Assembly: GCA_965199705.1 (NCBI GenBank)
Contig: OZ241359.1
Coordinates: 1,798,001 to 1,862,000 of the forward strand
DNA length: 64,000 nucleotides
Direction: 5' to 3'
Source: Azophilus sp965199705
GTDB taxonomy: Bacteria; Pseudomonadota; Gammaproteobacteria; Pseudomonadales; Azotimanducaceae
The notes under the pieces are model-generated. The model saw nothing but the letters and a program-made list of their open reading frames with translations, ran no database searches and had not been told where the DNA came from. A program made the position numbers and the translations under genes. Of the stretch, positions 25,118 to 32,847 are shown piece by piece; the first letter of the stretch is position 1, and each line of letters opens with the position of its first letter.

Positions 25118-25953
25118 GGGTAGCGGACCTCGTAGCTGGCGCGGAGTTGCCGATAGACCGCCACGTCGGCTTCGGCGCGCCTCTGCGCGGTCAGGTCCTC
25201 TGTCGCGCGCTCTGCCACCTCACTGAACGCCGGCAAGCGCGCCGGCAGGCGTTCCCTGAGGCGAACCAGATGCCAGCCATATGCGGAGGGCAGCGGCCCT
25301 TGCCAGGCGTCATCGACGGAGAGTGCGGCAAGGCCGTTCGCAAACCTGGCGCCAAAGAGATCCCCGATGTCTCGCAGCGACCGTTCCCCGTAGGCCCGTT
25401 GCAGCAGAAAGGGGTCACCTTGCGGGTCCGCCAGGGTGCGCGCAGCTTCGGCATCGGCTTTTGCGTTCTGGCGCTGGTCGCTGGAGAAGTAGCGGTGCTC
25501 GAAGCTGTACAGCGCCGGGACTCGATAGTCGTTCTGGCGCTCGTTGAAGAAAGCTTCTGCCTCGACCTGTGTCGGCGGCGTTGCCACCGCCACGTCTTCC
25601 GTGAGAAAGGTCAACTTCTGAATCAGGCGCCGACGCAGGATGACGTCGTCCTGATCCAGAGACAATCGCATCGCTTCCCGGTAGTAGATTTCCTCGCGCA
25701 CGAACTGTTCGATCAGGGCATCGAGCTCATCAGCCCCGGGTGGTCGCCCCATCTGGCCCGTCCATTGCTGTTGCAGACGATTCACGTCGCCCTCGGTGAT
25801 CTCGATTACCCGCTCCGGCCCGGCATCTTCACGCCAGGCGGCCAGTGCGAAGAGCAGGCCACCGAGAAAGAGGAACACCGAAAGGGGGTCTCGCAGCCAG
25901 GATGGGCCGGGTAGTGCGCCTGCTGGCCGCTGCGGCTGTGTCGGGGGTGTCAT
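25114..25953 (-). CDS. Membrane-anchored parvulin-type peptidyl-prolyl isomerase
   Basis: 279 residues. One N-terminal membrane helix (about 24-41, PLSVFLFLGGLLFALAAW) anchors a periplasmic chain. It has a SurA-like helical part (EQFVREEIYYREAMRLSLD) and a divergent PpiC rotamase domain around residues 140-250 ending GWHLVRLRERLPARLP. It should assist folding of exported proteins. Its ends overlap both neighbours by 4 bp, so HupE, PPIase and the EamA transporter form one transcript. The HupE-PPIase pair recurs in proteobacteria, which suggests the PPIase serves HupE. Confidence 0.87.
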   Translation of the reverse strand: MTPPTQPQRPAGALPGPSWLRDPLSVFLFLGGLLFALAAWREDAGPERVIEITEGDVNRLQQQWTGQMGRPPGADELDALIEQFVREEIYYREAMRLSLDQDDVILRRRLIQKLTFLTEDVAVATPPTQVEAEAFFNERQNDYRVPALYSFEHRYFSSDQRQNAKADAEAARTLADPQGDPFLLQRAYGERSLRDIGDLFGARFANGLAALSVDDAWQGPLPSAYGWHLVRLRERLPARLPAFSEVAERATEDLTAQRRAEADVAVYRQLRASYEVRYP

Positions 25954-26906
25954 TTCCGGGCTGGCCTCCTGCGCGCAGTTCCGGGTTGGGCAGCGATCAA
26001 TCCGGCAATGATGATTGCAAGTCCCACGCCGGTGGCTGGTCTCAGGGGTTCGCCCAGCACCCAGGCAATCATACCGAGCGAGAGCACGGGCGACAGATAC
26101 ACCAACTGGCCGATTCGGGCAGTGTGCGCTGTCAGCGCCATGGCCCGACGCCAGAAGAGGAAGGCGAGGCCCATCTCGGCCAGGCCCACCCAGGCGCCGA
26201 AGGCCAGCGTGTGCCCGTCAACCGCTGGCATTCCAGGGCCGAGCATGCAGGTCAGCAGGATGGCGGCCAGGCCAAACAGAAAGCTCCAGGCCATGAAGGC
26301 GACCGGTTCGGCTGCGCTTCGGGCGCTTGCGGATTGCGCCATGCGGGCATTGGCCAGCCAATAGCCGGCCCAGAGCAGGGTGCTGATCAGGGCCAGCGCC
26401 AAGCCGGTCTTGTTCAATGGGCCGCCATCCAGGTCCCCGGGCCCGATCACGATCAGGACGCCGGCATAGCTTGCCAGCATGGCGCCAATGCGGCGCAGCC
26501 CCGGGCGTTGGCCGAGTACCGGCCAGGCCAGCAGTGCGAGGGTGATGGCCCAGCTATAGTTGACCGGCTGGGCGACCTGGGCCGGCAGTCGGTCGTAGGC
26601 CTCGAACAGCACGATGTAGTAGGCGAACGGGTTGATCAGCCCGGTGGCGAGTGCCCGCGCAAGCTGTCGCCCGGAAAGCCGCCAACGCCGCTGATAACTG
26701 GCCATGATCCAATACAGGGCGGTGGAGACGGTGGTGGCGGCCAACAGTAGCTGCAAGGGCTCCAGGCGTTGCAGCCCCAGTTTGAAGGCGGTGGCCACGG
26801 TGGACCAGAGCAGGACGGTCGCGAGCGCGAATTGAAGCGCCTTGAGTTCCGCACCAGCCCGACCGCTGGCCTGTCGGTTGTCGGCGCGCTTGTGCTGACC
26901 CCACAT
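25950..26906 (-). CDS. EamA-family (DMT) transporter
   Basis: 318 residues with ten hydrophobic helices in two EamA repeats (about 27-155 and 170-305). Family segments are ALATVLLWSTVATAFKLGL, the second-repeat LISTLLWAGYWLANAR, and the C-terminal PLRPATGVGLAIIIAGLI. Drug/metabolite superfamily members export amino acids or other small metabolites. It is the first gene of the leftward transcript with the PPIase and HupE, and is divergent from the NUDIX gene. The substrate is not predictable. Confidence 0.85.
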   Translation of the reverse strand: MWGQHKRADNRQASGRAGAELKALQFALATVLLWSTVATAFKLGLQRLEPLQLLLAATTVSTALYWIMASYQRRWRLSGRQLARALATGLINPFAYYIVLFEAYDRLPAQVAQPVNYSWAITLALLAWPVLGQRPGLRRIGAMLASYAGVLIVIGPGDLDGGPLNKTGLALALISTLLWAGYWLANARMAQSASARSAAEPVAFMAWSFLFGLAAILLTCMLGPGMPAVDGHTLAFGAWVGLAEMGLAFLFWRRAMALTAHTARIGQLVYLSPVLSLGMIAWVLGEPLRPATGVGLAIIIAGLIAAQPGTARRRPARK

Positions 26907-26969
26907 ATTGGTTCAGGATTTTACGCCAGCCCGGATGCCAGAAACCTGCAATTCTCAGCGAGTGCCCTG

Positions 26970-27650
26970 ATGCGCAACAAGAACCTGTCCCTGAATTGTG
27001 ACGCCGTATTACGCGAGCAGATTGTGCAGCGTCTGCGGGATTTTCCCGTGCGTCAGGCTGAGGATCCCGGCGCGCGCCAGGCCGCGGTTGCGGTGACCGT
27101 GACCGATCTCGGTCACGGCGCCGATCTGCCGGGTTTGCCGCAACACGCTACCCGGTCCCCGGAAGCGGCGCTGATGCTCACCCGGCGTTCATCCCGCTTG
27201 CGTAATCATCCTGGCCAGTGGGCCTTTCCTGGCGGTCGCCTGGATGCCGGCGAGACCCTGGCGGAGGCCGCTCTGCGCGAATTGTCGGAGGAAGTGGGCC
27301 TGGAACTTCCTGCCTCGGCCGTTCTCGGGCGTCTGGATGACTTTGTGACCCGCTCCGGGTTTGTCATGACACCGCTGGTGGTATGGGGCGGGCCGCGTCT
27401 TCAGGCGCGTCCGAATCCGGCGGAGGTGGATTCCATCCACCGTATCCCGCTGACCGAGTTCCAGCGTCCGGATGCGCCGCTGCTGGAGCCGACCACGACC
27501 AGTCAGCATCCGGTTCTGCGGATGCCGATTGGCGACAGCTTCATCGCGGCGCCCACAGCTGCGATTATCTATCAGTTCCGCGAAGTCTGCCTGTTTGCCC
27601 GGCATACTCGCGTCGCGCACTATGAGCAGCCGGCATTCGCCTGGCGCTGA
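26970..27650 (+). CDS. NUDIX hydrolase, CoA pyrophosphatase type
   Basis: 226 residues. The NUDIX box reads GGRLDAGETLAEAALRELSEE (from Gly about 91), preceded by NHPGQWAFPGG. The preceding LMLTRRSSRLRNHPGQ element is the UPF0035 signature of CoA-specific members such as E. coli NudL/YeaB. It cleaves CoA or acyl-CoA into phosphopantetheine and 3',5'-ADP. The ATG at 26970 is chosen because longer versions run into the divergent transporter gene. The Rpn leader begins 26 bp after its stop. Confidence 0.88.
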   Translation: MRNKNLSLNCDAVLREQIVQRLRDFPVRQAEDPGARQAAVAVTVTDLGHGADLPGLPQHATRSPEAALMLTRRSSRLRNHPGQWAFPGGRLDAGETLAEAALRELSEEVGLELPASAVLGRLDDFVTRSGFVMTPLVVWGGPRLQARPNPAEVDSIHRIPLTEFQRPDAPLLEPTTTSQHPVLRMPIGDSFIAAPTAAIIYQFREVCLFARHTRVAHYEQPAFAWR

Positions 27651-27675
27651 GGTTGGCGAGGATGACGCAATACCC

Positions 27676-27755
27676 GGGCCAGGTCCATTTCGCACACGAA
27701 TTGGCGTCATGTCGCACATGCAAGGCCGGTTTCGCAGTGCACAGTGCTTGCCATG
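27676..27755 (+). repeat. 80-bp leader of the Rpn gene, repeated in inverse orientation at 1-80
   Basis: 74 of 80 bases match the reverse complement of 1-80, with no gap, and both end in ATG. Inside lies a short dyad TTCG-CACA-CGAA. It fills almost the entire gap between the NUDIX stop and the Rpn start, so it presumably holds the promoter and translation signals. Confidence 0.85.
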
Positions 27756-28889
27756 CAGCACGACGCCACCTACAAGGCCGCCTTCGCCCACCCGCGCATG
27801 ATGCGCGATCAGCTTGTTCTACTCAAGGAATTGGTGGGCGACCGCCTGCCCATTCTCCGCCGCCTGCGTCTGGATACGCTGGAACGGCTGCCCAGTGAAT
27901 ATCTGACCGACAATCTGGAACAGCGATTCGGCGACATGGCCTGGCGGGTCGCCTTGCAACCGTCGGCGGCGGACGATGAAGCCGATGAACCGCACTGGCT
28001 GCACATCCTGGTGATGCTTGAATTTCAGTCTCGCCCAGACTGGATGATGGCCGCACGAGTGCAGAGCTATGCGACCCTGCTTTACCTTGCTCTGCACAGG
28101 GAAAAACCGTTCAGCGCCAGCAACCCGGTCCCGCCAGTGCTACCGATTGTGCTCTACAACGGTTCCAGTCCATGGCATGCGCCGCTGAACCTGTCAGCCC
28201 TGACGCGCCCAGGCGGGATGGAAGCAGCGTCAGCGGATGTATCAGCACAGGCGAAGGGTGAAACCGGCAAGCCCGGACCGTTGGGCGCGCATGTGGGGCC
28301 GATGGGTCTGGTGGGAGACGGCTATGTTCTGGTCGATCAACAGGCCCTGTTGGGCGAGGAACTGCCGGAAGGCAATGCGGCGACGCTGCTGGCGTGGATT
28401 GAGGGTCTGACCGGTCCAGAAGACCTGAAGCGTGTAGTGGAGCGCTGTTTGCAGTGGCTTTCCGGGGTGGAAGATGGCAGTCTTTTGGATGTGCTGCAGC
28501 GTTGGCTGGAGGCATGGGTTCGAAATGCGGACATAGGGGACGAGGAGGAGTGGCTTATGAAACTGGTCAGGCTGAGGGAATCGACCGACGAAGTGGTACG
28601 ACAACCGGCTGACCCGGCTGAGCGGGTGGCGCTATGGAAGCAGCAGCTGATTGAGAAGGGCGAGGCCCGAGGTGAGGCCCGAGGCAAGGCTGAAGGCGAG
28701 GCGAAAGCGTTGGCTCGGGAGCGCGCCCTGCTTGAGCGTCAGGTTGCGCTGCGGTTTGGCGGCGATACGGCGAAGCGTTTCGGCGTCTTGCTGGCGGGCG
28801 TTTCCGACCCGGAGCGTCTGGACGAGGTGGGAGAGTGGCTGATCGAGTGCGAGGACGGCGCTTCGTTGCTTGCGCGAATGGCTGAGTGA
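27753..28889 (+). CDS. Rpn-family recombination-promoting nuclease / putative transposase
   Basis: 378 residues. The PD-(D/E)XK core is visible: HDATYKAAFAHPRMMRDQLV at the N-terminus, then HILVMLEFQSRPDWMMAARV and TLLYLAL, then LPIVLYNGSSPWHAP. These fit the YhgA-like/Transposase_31 family. The C-terminal part has a Gly-Glu-Ala-Arg repeat stretch around residues 305-325 followed by a DUF4351-like end. E. coli Rpn proteins are DNases that promote RecA-independent recombination. The ATG at 27753 is used; a GTG 9 bp upstream is possible. A duplicate leader at the window start implies a second copy in the genome. It sits between the NUDIX gene and the tRNA cluster. Confidence 0.88.
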   Translation: MQHDATYKAAFAHPRMMRDQLVLLKELVGDRLPILRRLRLDTLERLPSEYLTDNLEQRFGDMAWRVALQPSAADDEADEPHWLHILVMLEFQSRPDWMMAARVQSYATLLYLALHREKPFSASNPVPPVLPIVLYNGSSPWHAPLNLSALTRPGGMEAASADVSAQAKGETGKPGPLGAHVGPMGLVGDGYVLVDQQALLGEELPEGNAATLLAWIEGLTGPEDLKRVVERCLQWLSGVEDGSLLDVLQRWLEAWVRNADIGDEEEWLMKLVRLRESTDEVVRQPADPAERVALWKQQLIEKGEARGEARGKAEGEAKALARERALLERQVALRFGGDTAKRFGVLLAGVSDPERLDEVGEWLIECEDGASLLARMAE

Positions 28890-28947
28890 TGTCCGCCTGG
28901 ACCTCTCACCGTAACATGACTGCCCGACCTCAGAATTCCGAAAGGTG

Positions 28948-28995
28948 CTGAGCCCATACAACACTGAGCCCATACAGCACTGAGCCCATACAGCA
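28948..28995. repeat. Three tandem 16-bp repeats upstream of the tRNA promoter
   Basis: Three head-to-tail units of CTGAGCCCATACAGCA (28948-28963, 28964-28979, 28980-28995); the first differs at one base. The array ends 1 bp before the tRNA -35 box. The 187-bp gap between the Rpn stop and tRNA-Pro holds nothing else but that promoter. Confidence 0.92.
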
Positions 28996-28996
28996 A

Positions 28997-29026
28997 TTGA
29001 CGCCGTTGCCCGGTCGCCCGTATGAT
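28997..29026 (+). promoter_or_regulatory. Sigma-70 promoter of the tRNA-Pro-Arg-His cluster
   Basis: TTGACG (28997-29002) and TATGAT (29021-29026), separated by 18 bp, each match consensus at five of six positions. Transcription would begin near 29033, about 44 nt before tRNA-Pro. A GC-rich stretch follows the -10 box, as in stringently controlled promoters. Confidence 0.7.
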
Positions 29027-29076
29027 GCGCCACCGATCGAGCTTGGCCCTTGGGCGGGATGGCCGTGTCGTCACCC

Positions 29077-29153
29077 CGGGGTATAGCGCAGTCTGGTAGC
29101 GCGCCTGCTTTGGGAGCAGGAGGTCGGGAGTTCGAATCTCTCTACCCCGACCA
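29077..29153 (+). tRNA. tRNA-Pro (UGG)
   Basis: A 77-nt cloverleaf with encoded CCA. Acceptor CGGGGTA pairs with the 3' TACCCCG; anticodon loop TTTGGGA gives TGG; the T-loop is GTTCGAATC. First gene of a three-tRNA cluster. Confidence 0.95.
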
Positions 29154-29177
29154 GCTTGTTGGGGCCGAGTGAGCAGG

Positions 29178-29254
29178 GCGCTCGTAGCTCAACTGGATAG
29201 AGCATCTGCCTTCTAAGCAGGCGGTTGAAGGTTCGAGTCCTTCCGGGCGCGCCA
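29178..29254 (+). tRNA. tRNA-Arg (UCU)
   Basis: A 77-nt cloverleaf with encoded CCA. Acceptor GCGCTCG pairs with CGGGCGC; the anticodon loop CTTCTAA gives TCT; T-arm GAAGG-TTCGAGT-CCTTC. It lies 24 nt after tRNA-Pro. Confidence 0.95.
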
Positions 29255-29266
29255 GCGGCGCCGTAT

Positions 29267-29343
29267 GGTGGGCGTAGCTCAGCAGGTAGAGCTCCGGGTT
29301 GTGATCCCGGCGGTCGTGGGTTCGAGCCCCATCGTCCACCCCA
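29267..29343 (+). tRNA. tRNA-His (GUG)
   Basis: A cloverleaf with encoded CCA and the extra 5' G (-1) opposite C73 that identifies tRNA-His. The anticodon loop TTGTGAT gives GTG; acceptor GTGGGCG pairs with CGTCCAC. It ends 50 nt before tig, so tRNA processing may form the tig mRNA 5' end. Confidence 0.95.
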
Positions 29344-29393
29344 ATGTCGGCTGCTGGCGAGCCGGTCCACACAAGCACCAGACAAGCGAACGC

Positions 29394-30797
29394 ATGCAGG
29401 TATCAACAGAAGTGATTTCCGAGCTGGAGCGGCGGTTGATCGTGACGCTACCCGGTGAAGAGATTGACGACATGGTGACGCAAAGGCTGCGCGACGTGTC
29501 CAGAAAGGCGCATCTGCGTGGATTCCGGCCAGGCAAGGCGCCATTGAAGGAAGTGCGCCGACGATTCGGCGAGGCCACGCGCCTGGAGGTCACCCGGGAA
29601 GTCATGCCGCGTTTTTATCAGCAAGCGGTGGCGGAAGCCGCCCTGGCGCCGGTCAGCAGGCCCGCTATCGAAATCGTGCGCTCCGAACCCGGTTGCGACC
29701 TTGTCTTCGAAGCCTCGTTCGAGGTGGCGCCCGAGTTCGATCTCACAGACATCACCGATCTGAAGTTGACGGACTTGCAGATTGACATAGCGGATGCCGA
29801 CATTGACGAGATGGTCGAAAAACTGCGCGCCCAGCAAACGGACTGGCGCTCGGTCGAGCGTCCGGCGCAGGAGGGGGATCGCGTCAACGTCAGTTTTTCC
29901 GGCAAGATTGATGGCCAGGCCGCGCCCGGCACGGAACATGAGGCGTTTGCCTTTGTCATCGGCGATGGCCAGGTCATGCCGGAGCTGAACCTTGCGGTCA
30001 CCGGCCTTGCCGCCGGCGACAGTACGGCCTTCTCGGCCCGCTTCCCCGACGACCATCCGGCAGAGGTCCTGCGCGCGCAGACTGTGGATTTCGAGTTGAC
30101 ATTGGGTGATGCAGCGGAGCCGGTCCTGCCGGACCTGGATGAGGCGTTCCTGGAGGCGTATGGCGTTGTCGAAGGCGGTATGCCGGCCTTTCGGGCGCAG
30201 GTCGCATCGAACATGGACCGGGAGATCGGTGACCGTCTCATCGCCTGGCGCCATGAGCATGTCAGCAGCGCCCTGCGCGCTTGTCATGACTTTCCGATTC
30301 CGGCGTCCAGGGTGCAGGAGCAGGCGGCGGGGATGGTGAACAGCCTCGGCGGGCCGAAGGCGGCGGCTGAACAAGGGCAGCCGCTGCTGGACGAAATTAC
30401 CCGACAGGCGCGCATCAAGGTGGCCGAGTGGTTGATCTTCGAGCGCATCATCGAGCAGTTTCGGTTGCAGGCGGATGATGCCAGCATACGCGCCGAGGTG
30501 GAGCGGATGGCCGAGGGCTATACGGATTCTGCCGGCTTTGCCCGCGCCATCTACCATGATGAGGCGCGGTTGCGCGCTGTGGAACAATCGGTGCTATTGC
30601 ACAAGGTGCTTGATCTGGTGCTGGAACAGGCGCAGGTTGAGCGACAGACCGTCACCTACGCCGATTTCACGGCTGGAAGGATGCCGGCGCCCGAGGTTGA
30701 GGCAAGCGAGCCGGAAGTTGCCGACGCAGCAGGTGACGCTGATCCGGGCGCAGGCGAGGCGGATGAATCAACAACAGGGGAAACTTCTCGTGAGTGA
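29394..30797 (+). CDS. tig: Trigger factor
   Basis: 467 residues. A ribosome-associated chaperone that binds L23 near the exit tunnel. The signature loop is FRPGKAP (near residue 45). A PPIase FKBP-type domain spans about 150-245 (GDRVNVSFSGKIDG), flanked by the C-terminal helical arms. The last 30 residues are acidic and low-complexity and may be partly disordered. The ATG at 29394 (MQVSTEVISELERR) gives the standard N-terminus; the open frame upstream runs through tRNA-His. It overlaps clpP by 8 bp. Confidence 0.96.
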   Translation: MQVSTEVISELERRLIVTLPGEEIDDMVTQRLRDVSRKAHLRGFRPGKAPLKEVRRRFGEATRLEVTREVMPRFYQQAVAEAALAPVSRPAIEIVRSEPGCDLVFEASFEVAPEFDLTDITDLKLTDLQIDIADADIDEMVEKLRAQQTDWRSVERPAQEGDRVNVSFSGKIDGQAAPGTEHEAFAFVIGDGQVMPELNLAVTGLAAGDSTAFSARFPDDHPAEVLRAQTVDFELTLGDAAEPVLPDLDEAFLEAYGVVEGGMPAFRAQVASNMDREIGDRLIAWRHEHVSSALRACHDFPIPASRVQEQAAGMVNSLGGPKAAAEQGQPLLDEITRQARIKVAEWLIFERIIEQFRLQADDASIRAEVERMAEGYTDSAGFARAIYHDEARLRAVEQSVLLHKVLDLVLEQAQVERQTVTYADFTAGRMPAPEVEASEPEVADAAGDADPGAGEADESTTGETSRE

Positions 30798-31434
30798 TTT
30801 TTCGGAGCGCCCGGAGACGACCGGACTGGGCTTGATTCCCGTAGTGGTCGAGCGCTCCTCGCGCGGCGAGAGGTCTTACGACATCTATTCGCGGATGCTC
30901 AAGGATCGCATTATCTTCATGGTCGGGCCGGTAGAGGATACGGTTGCCAACCTGATCATCGCCCAGATTCTCTACCTGGAGTCCGAAAACCCGGACAAGG
31001 ACATTCATCTCTACATCAATTCGCCCGGCGGCTCGGTCACCTCCGGCATGGCCATCTATGACACCATGCAATTCGTGCGCTGCGATGTCAGCACCCTGTG
31101 CATCGGCCAGGCTGCGAGCATGGGCGCCTTTCTGCTTGCCGCGGGTGCTTCGGGCAAGCGCTTTGCCCTGCCCAACGCACGCATGATGCTGCATCAGCCT
31201 GCTGTTGGCGGGATGCGCGGGGTCGCCGCTGACATCGAGATCCAGGCCAAGGAGATACTGCAATTGCGCGAGCGCCTGAACCAGATGCTGGCCGAACATA
31301 CCGGCCAGACCGTGGAGCGCGTGCGCGCAGATTCGGACCGGGACTACTGGATGAATGCGGACGAAGCCGCCAACTACGGCCTGATCGATCTGGTGCAGCG
31401 TCCGCGATCGGGGCCATCGGCCGCAGCGTCCTGA
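30790..31434 (+). CDS. clpP: ATP-dependent Clp protease proteolytic subunit
   Basis: 214 residues from a GTG at 30790, well placed after AGGGGAA; an ATG at 30763 would add nine residues. Serine protease of the ClpXP and ClpAP complexes: nucleophile in GQAASMGAFLLAAGA, histidine in MMLHQPAVGG, and the conserved RSYDIYSRMLKDRIIF and YINSPGGSVTSG. The short N-terminal propeptide form fits proteobacteria. It overlaps the end of tig, which implies translational coupling. Confidence 0.96.
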   Translation: MSDFSERPETTGLGLIPVVVERSSRGERSYDIYSRMLKDRIIFMVGPVEDTVANLIIAQILYLESENPDKDIHLYINSPGGSVTSGMAIYDTMQFVRCDVSTLCIGQAASMGAFLLAAGASGKRFALPNARMMLHQPAVGGMRGVAADIEIQAKEILQLRERLNQMLAEHTGQTVERVRADSDRDYWMNADEAANYGLIDLVQRPRSGPSAAAS

Positions 31435-31497
31435 TCAGGCCCTTGCAATCCGGGACGATAGACAGCATGGTGCGCAATCAGGGCGTATGAGGTAAGT

Positions 31498-32835
31498 ATG
31501 GCCAGCAAAGGCGGGAGGGGCGACGGCTCCGGCAGCAAGCTGCTCTATTGTTCGTTCTGTGGCAAGAGTCAGCATGAAGTACGCAAACTCATTGCGGGGC
31601 CATCCGTGTTCATCTGTGATGAGTGCGTGGAACTCTGCAACGACATCATTCGCGAGGAAGGCGCCGGCAGCGATCGCGACGAGAGCGGTGGCAAGCTGCC
31701 GACGCCAGCGGAAATCAACGACATCCTCAACCAGTATGTGATCGGCCAGGACCATGCCAAGAAGGTGCTTTCGGTTTCGGTTTATAACCACTACAAACGC
31801 CTGAACCACGCCCGGGCCGGCGAGGGCGGCTCGGGCGAAGACTCGGCCAGGAGCAGGAAGCAGAAAGAAGACGACGTCGAGTTGTCCAAGTCCAACATCC
31901 TCCTGATCGGCCCCACCGGTTGCGGCAAGACACTGCTCGCGGAAACCCTCGCCCGGCTGCTGGACGTGCCCTTCACGATGGCCGACGCGACCACCCTCAC
32001 CGAAGCCGGCTATGTGGGCGAGGATGTCGAGAACATCATTCAGAAGCTCCTGCAGAAGTGCGACTACGACGTTGAGCGGGCCCAGGTCGGCATTGTTTAC
32101 ATTGATGAAATCGACAAGATATCGCGCAAGTCGGACAACCCTTCCATCACCCGCGATGTATCGGGAGAGGGCGTCCAGCAGGCGCTGCTGAAGCTCATCG
32201 AGGGCACGCTGGCCTCGGTGCCGCCTCAGGGTGGGCGCAAGCACCCGCAGCAGGAATTCCTGCAGGTGAACACCGCCAATATCCTGTTCATCTGCGGCGG
32301 CGCCTTTTCCGGCCTGGACAAGATCATCCTGGACCGCTCGGACCACTCAGGGATAGGCTTCGGCGCCGAGGTGCATGGCGAAGAGTCGCGCAAGCGCATC
32401 GGCGAGACCCTGCGTCAGGTGGAGCCGGAAGACCTGATCCGCTTCGGCCTGATTCCGGAGTTTGTCGGCCGCTTGCCGGTGGTGGCGACTCTGGAGGAGC
32501 TCGATGTGGACGCGCTCGTCCGAATTCTCACAGAACCCAGGAATTCGCTTACTCGCCAGTACTCGAAGTTGTTCGAGATGGAGAATGTCGAGGTGGATTT
32601 TCGCGACGATGCGCTGCGCGCCATCGCCGACAAGGCCATGCAGCGCAAGACGGGCGCGCGCGGCCTGCGTTCGATTCTCGAATCCGTGCTGCTCGACACC
32701 ATGTACGATCTGCCGTCCTCGGATTCCGTCGCCAAGGTCATCATTGACGAGAGCGTCATTCGCGGCGAGTGCGAACCGATGCGGATGTACGAAAACAAGG
32801 ACCAGGTCAAGGTCAAGGCCGCTCAGGAAGACTGA
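31498..32835 (+). CDS. clpX: ATP-dependent Clp protease ATP-binding subunit ClpX
   Basis: 445 residues. An N-terminal C4 zinc-binding domain (CSFCGKSQHEVRKL and CDECVELC) recognises substrates. The AAA+ core follows, with Walker A GPTGCGKT, Walker B IVYIDEIDKI, pore loop GYVGEDVE, and the IGF loop that docks into ClpP (SGIGFGAE). The C-terminal small domain contains RKTGARGLRSILE. It unfolds and feeds proteins into ClpP. It starts 63 bp after clpP. Confidence 0.97.
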   Translation: MASKGGRGDGSGSKLLYCSFCGKSQHEVRKLIAGPSVFICDECVELCNDIIREEGAGSDRDESGGKLPTPAEINDILNQYVIGQDHAKKVLSVSVYNHYKRLNHARAGEGGSGEDSARSRKQKEDDVELSKSNILLIGPTGCGKTLLAETLARLLDVPFTMADATTLTEAGYVGEDVENIIQKLLQKCDYDVERAQVGIVYIDEIDKISRKSDNPSITRDVSGEGVQQALLKLIEGTLASVPPQGGRKHPQQEFLQVNTANILFICGGAFSGLDKIILDRSDHSGIGFGAEVHGEESRKRIGETLRQVEPEDLIRFGLIPEFVGRLPVVATLEELDVDALVRILTEPRNSLTRQYSKLFEMENVEVDFRDDALRAIADKAMQRKTGARGLRSILESVLLDTMYDLPSSDSVAKVIIDESVIRGECEPMRMYENKDQVKVKAAQED

Positions 32836-32847
32836 GGCCCGGCGCGG

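Noticed and set aside
28948..28995. Short regular repeats as a CRISPR array
   Set aside because: The 16-bp units are directly adjacent without spacers and no cas genes are near.
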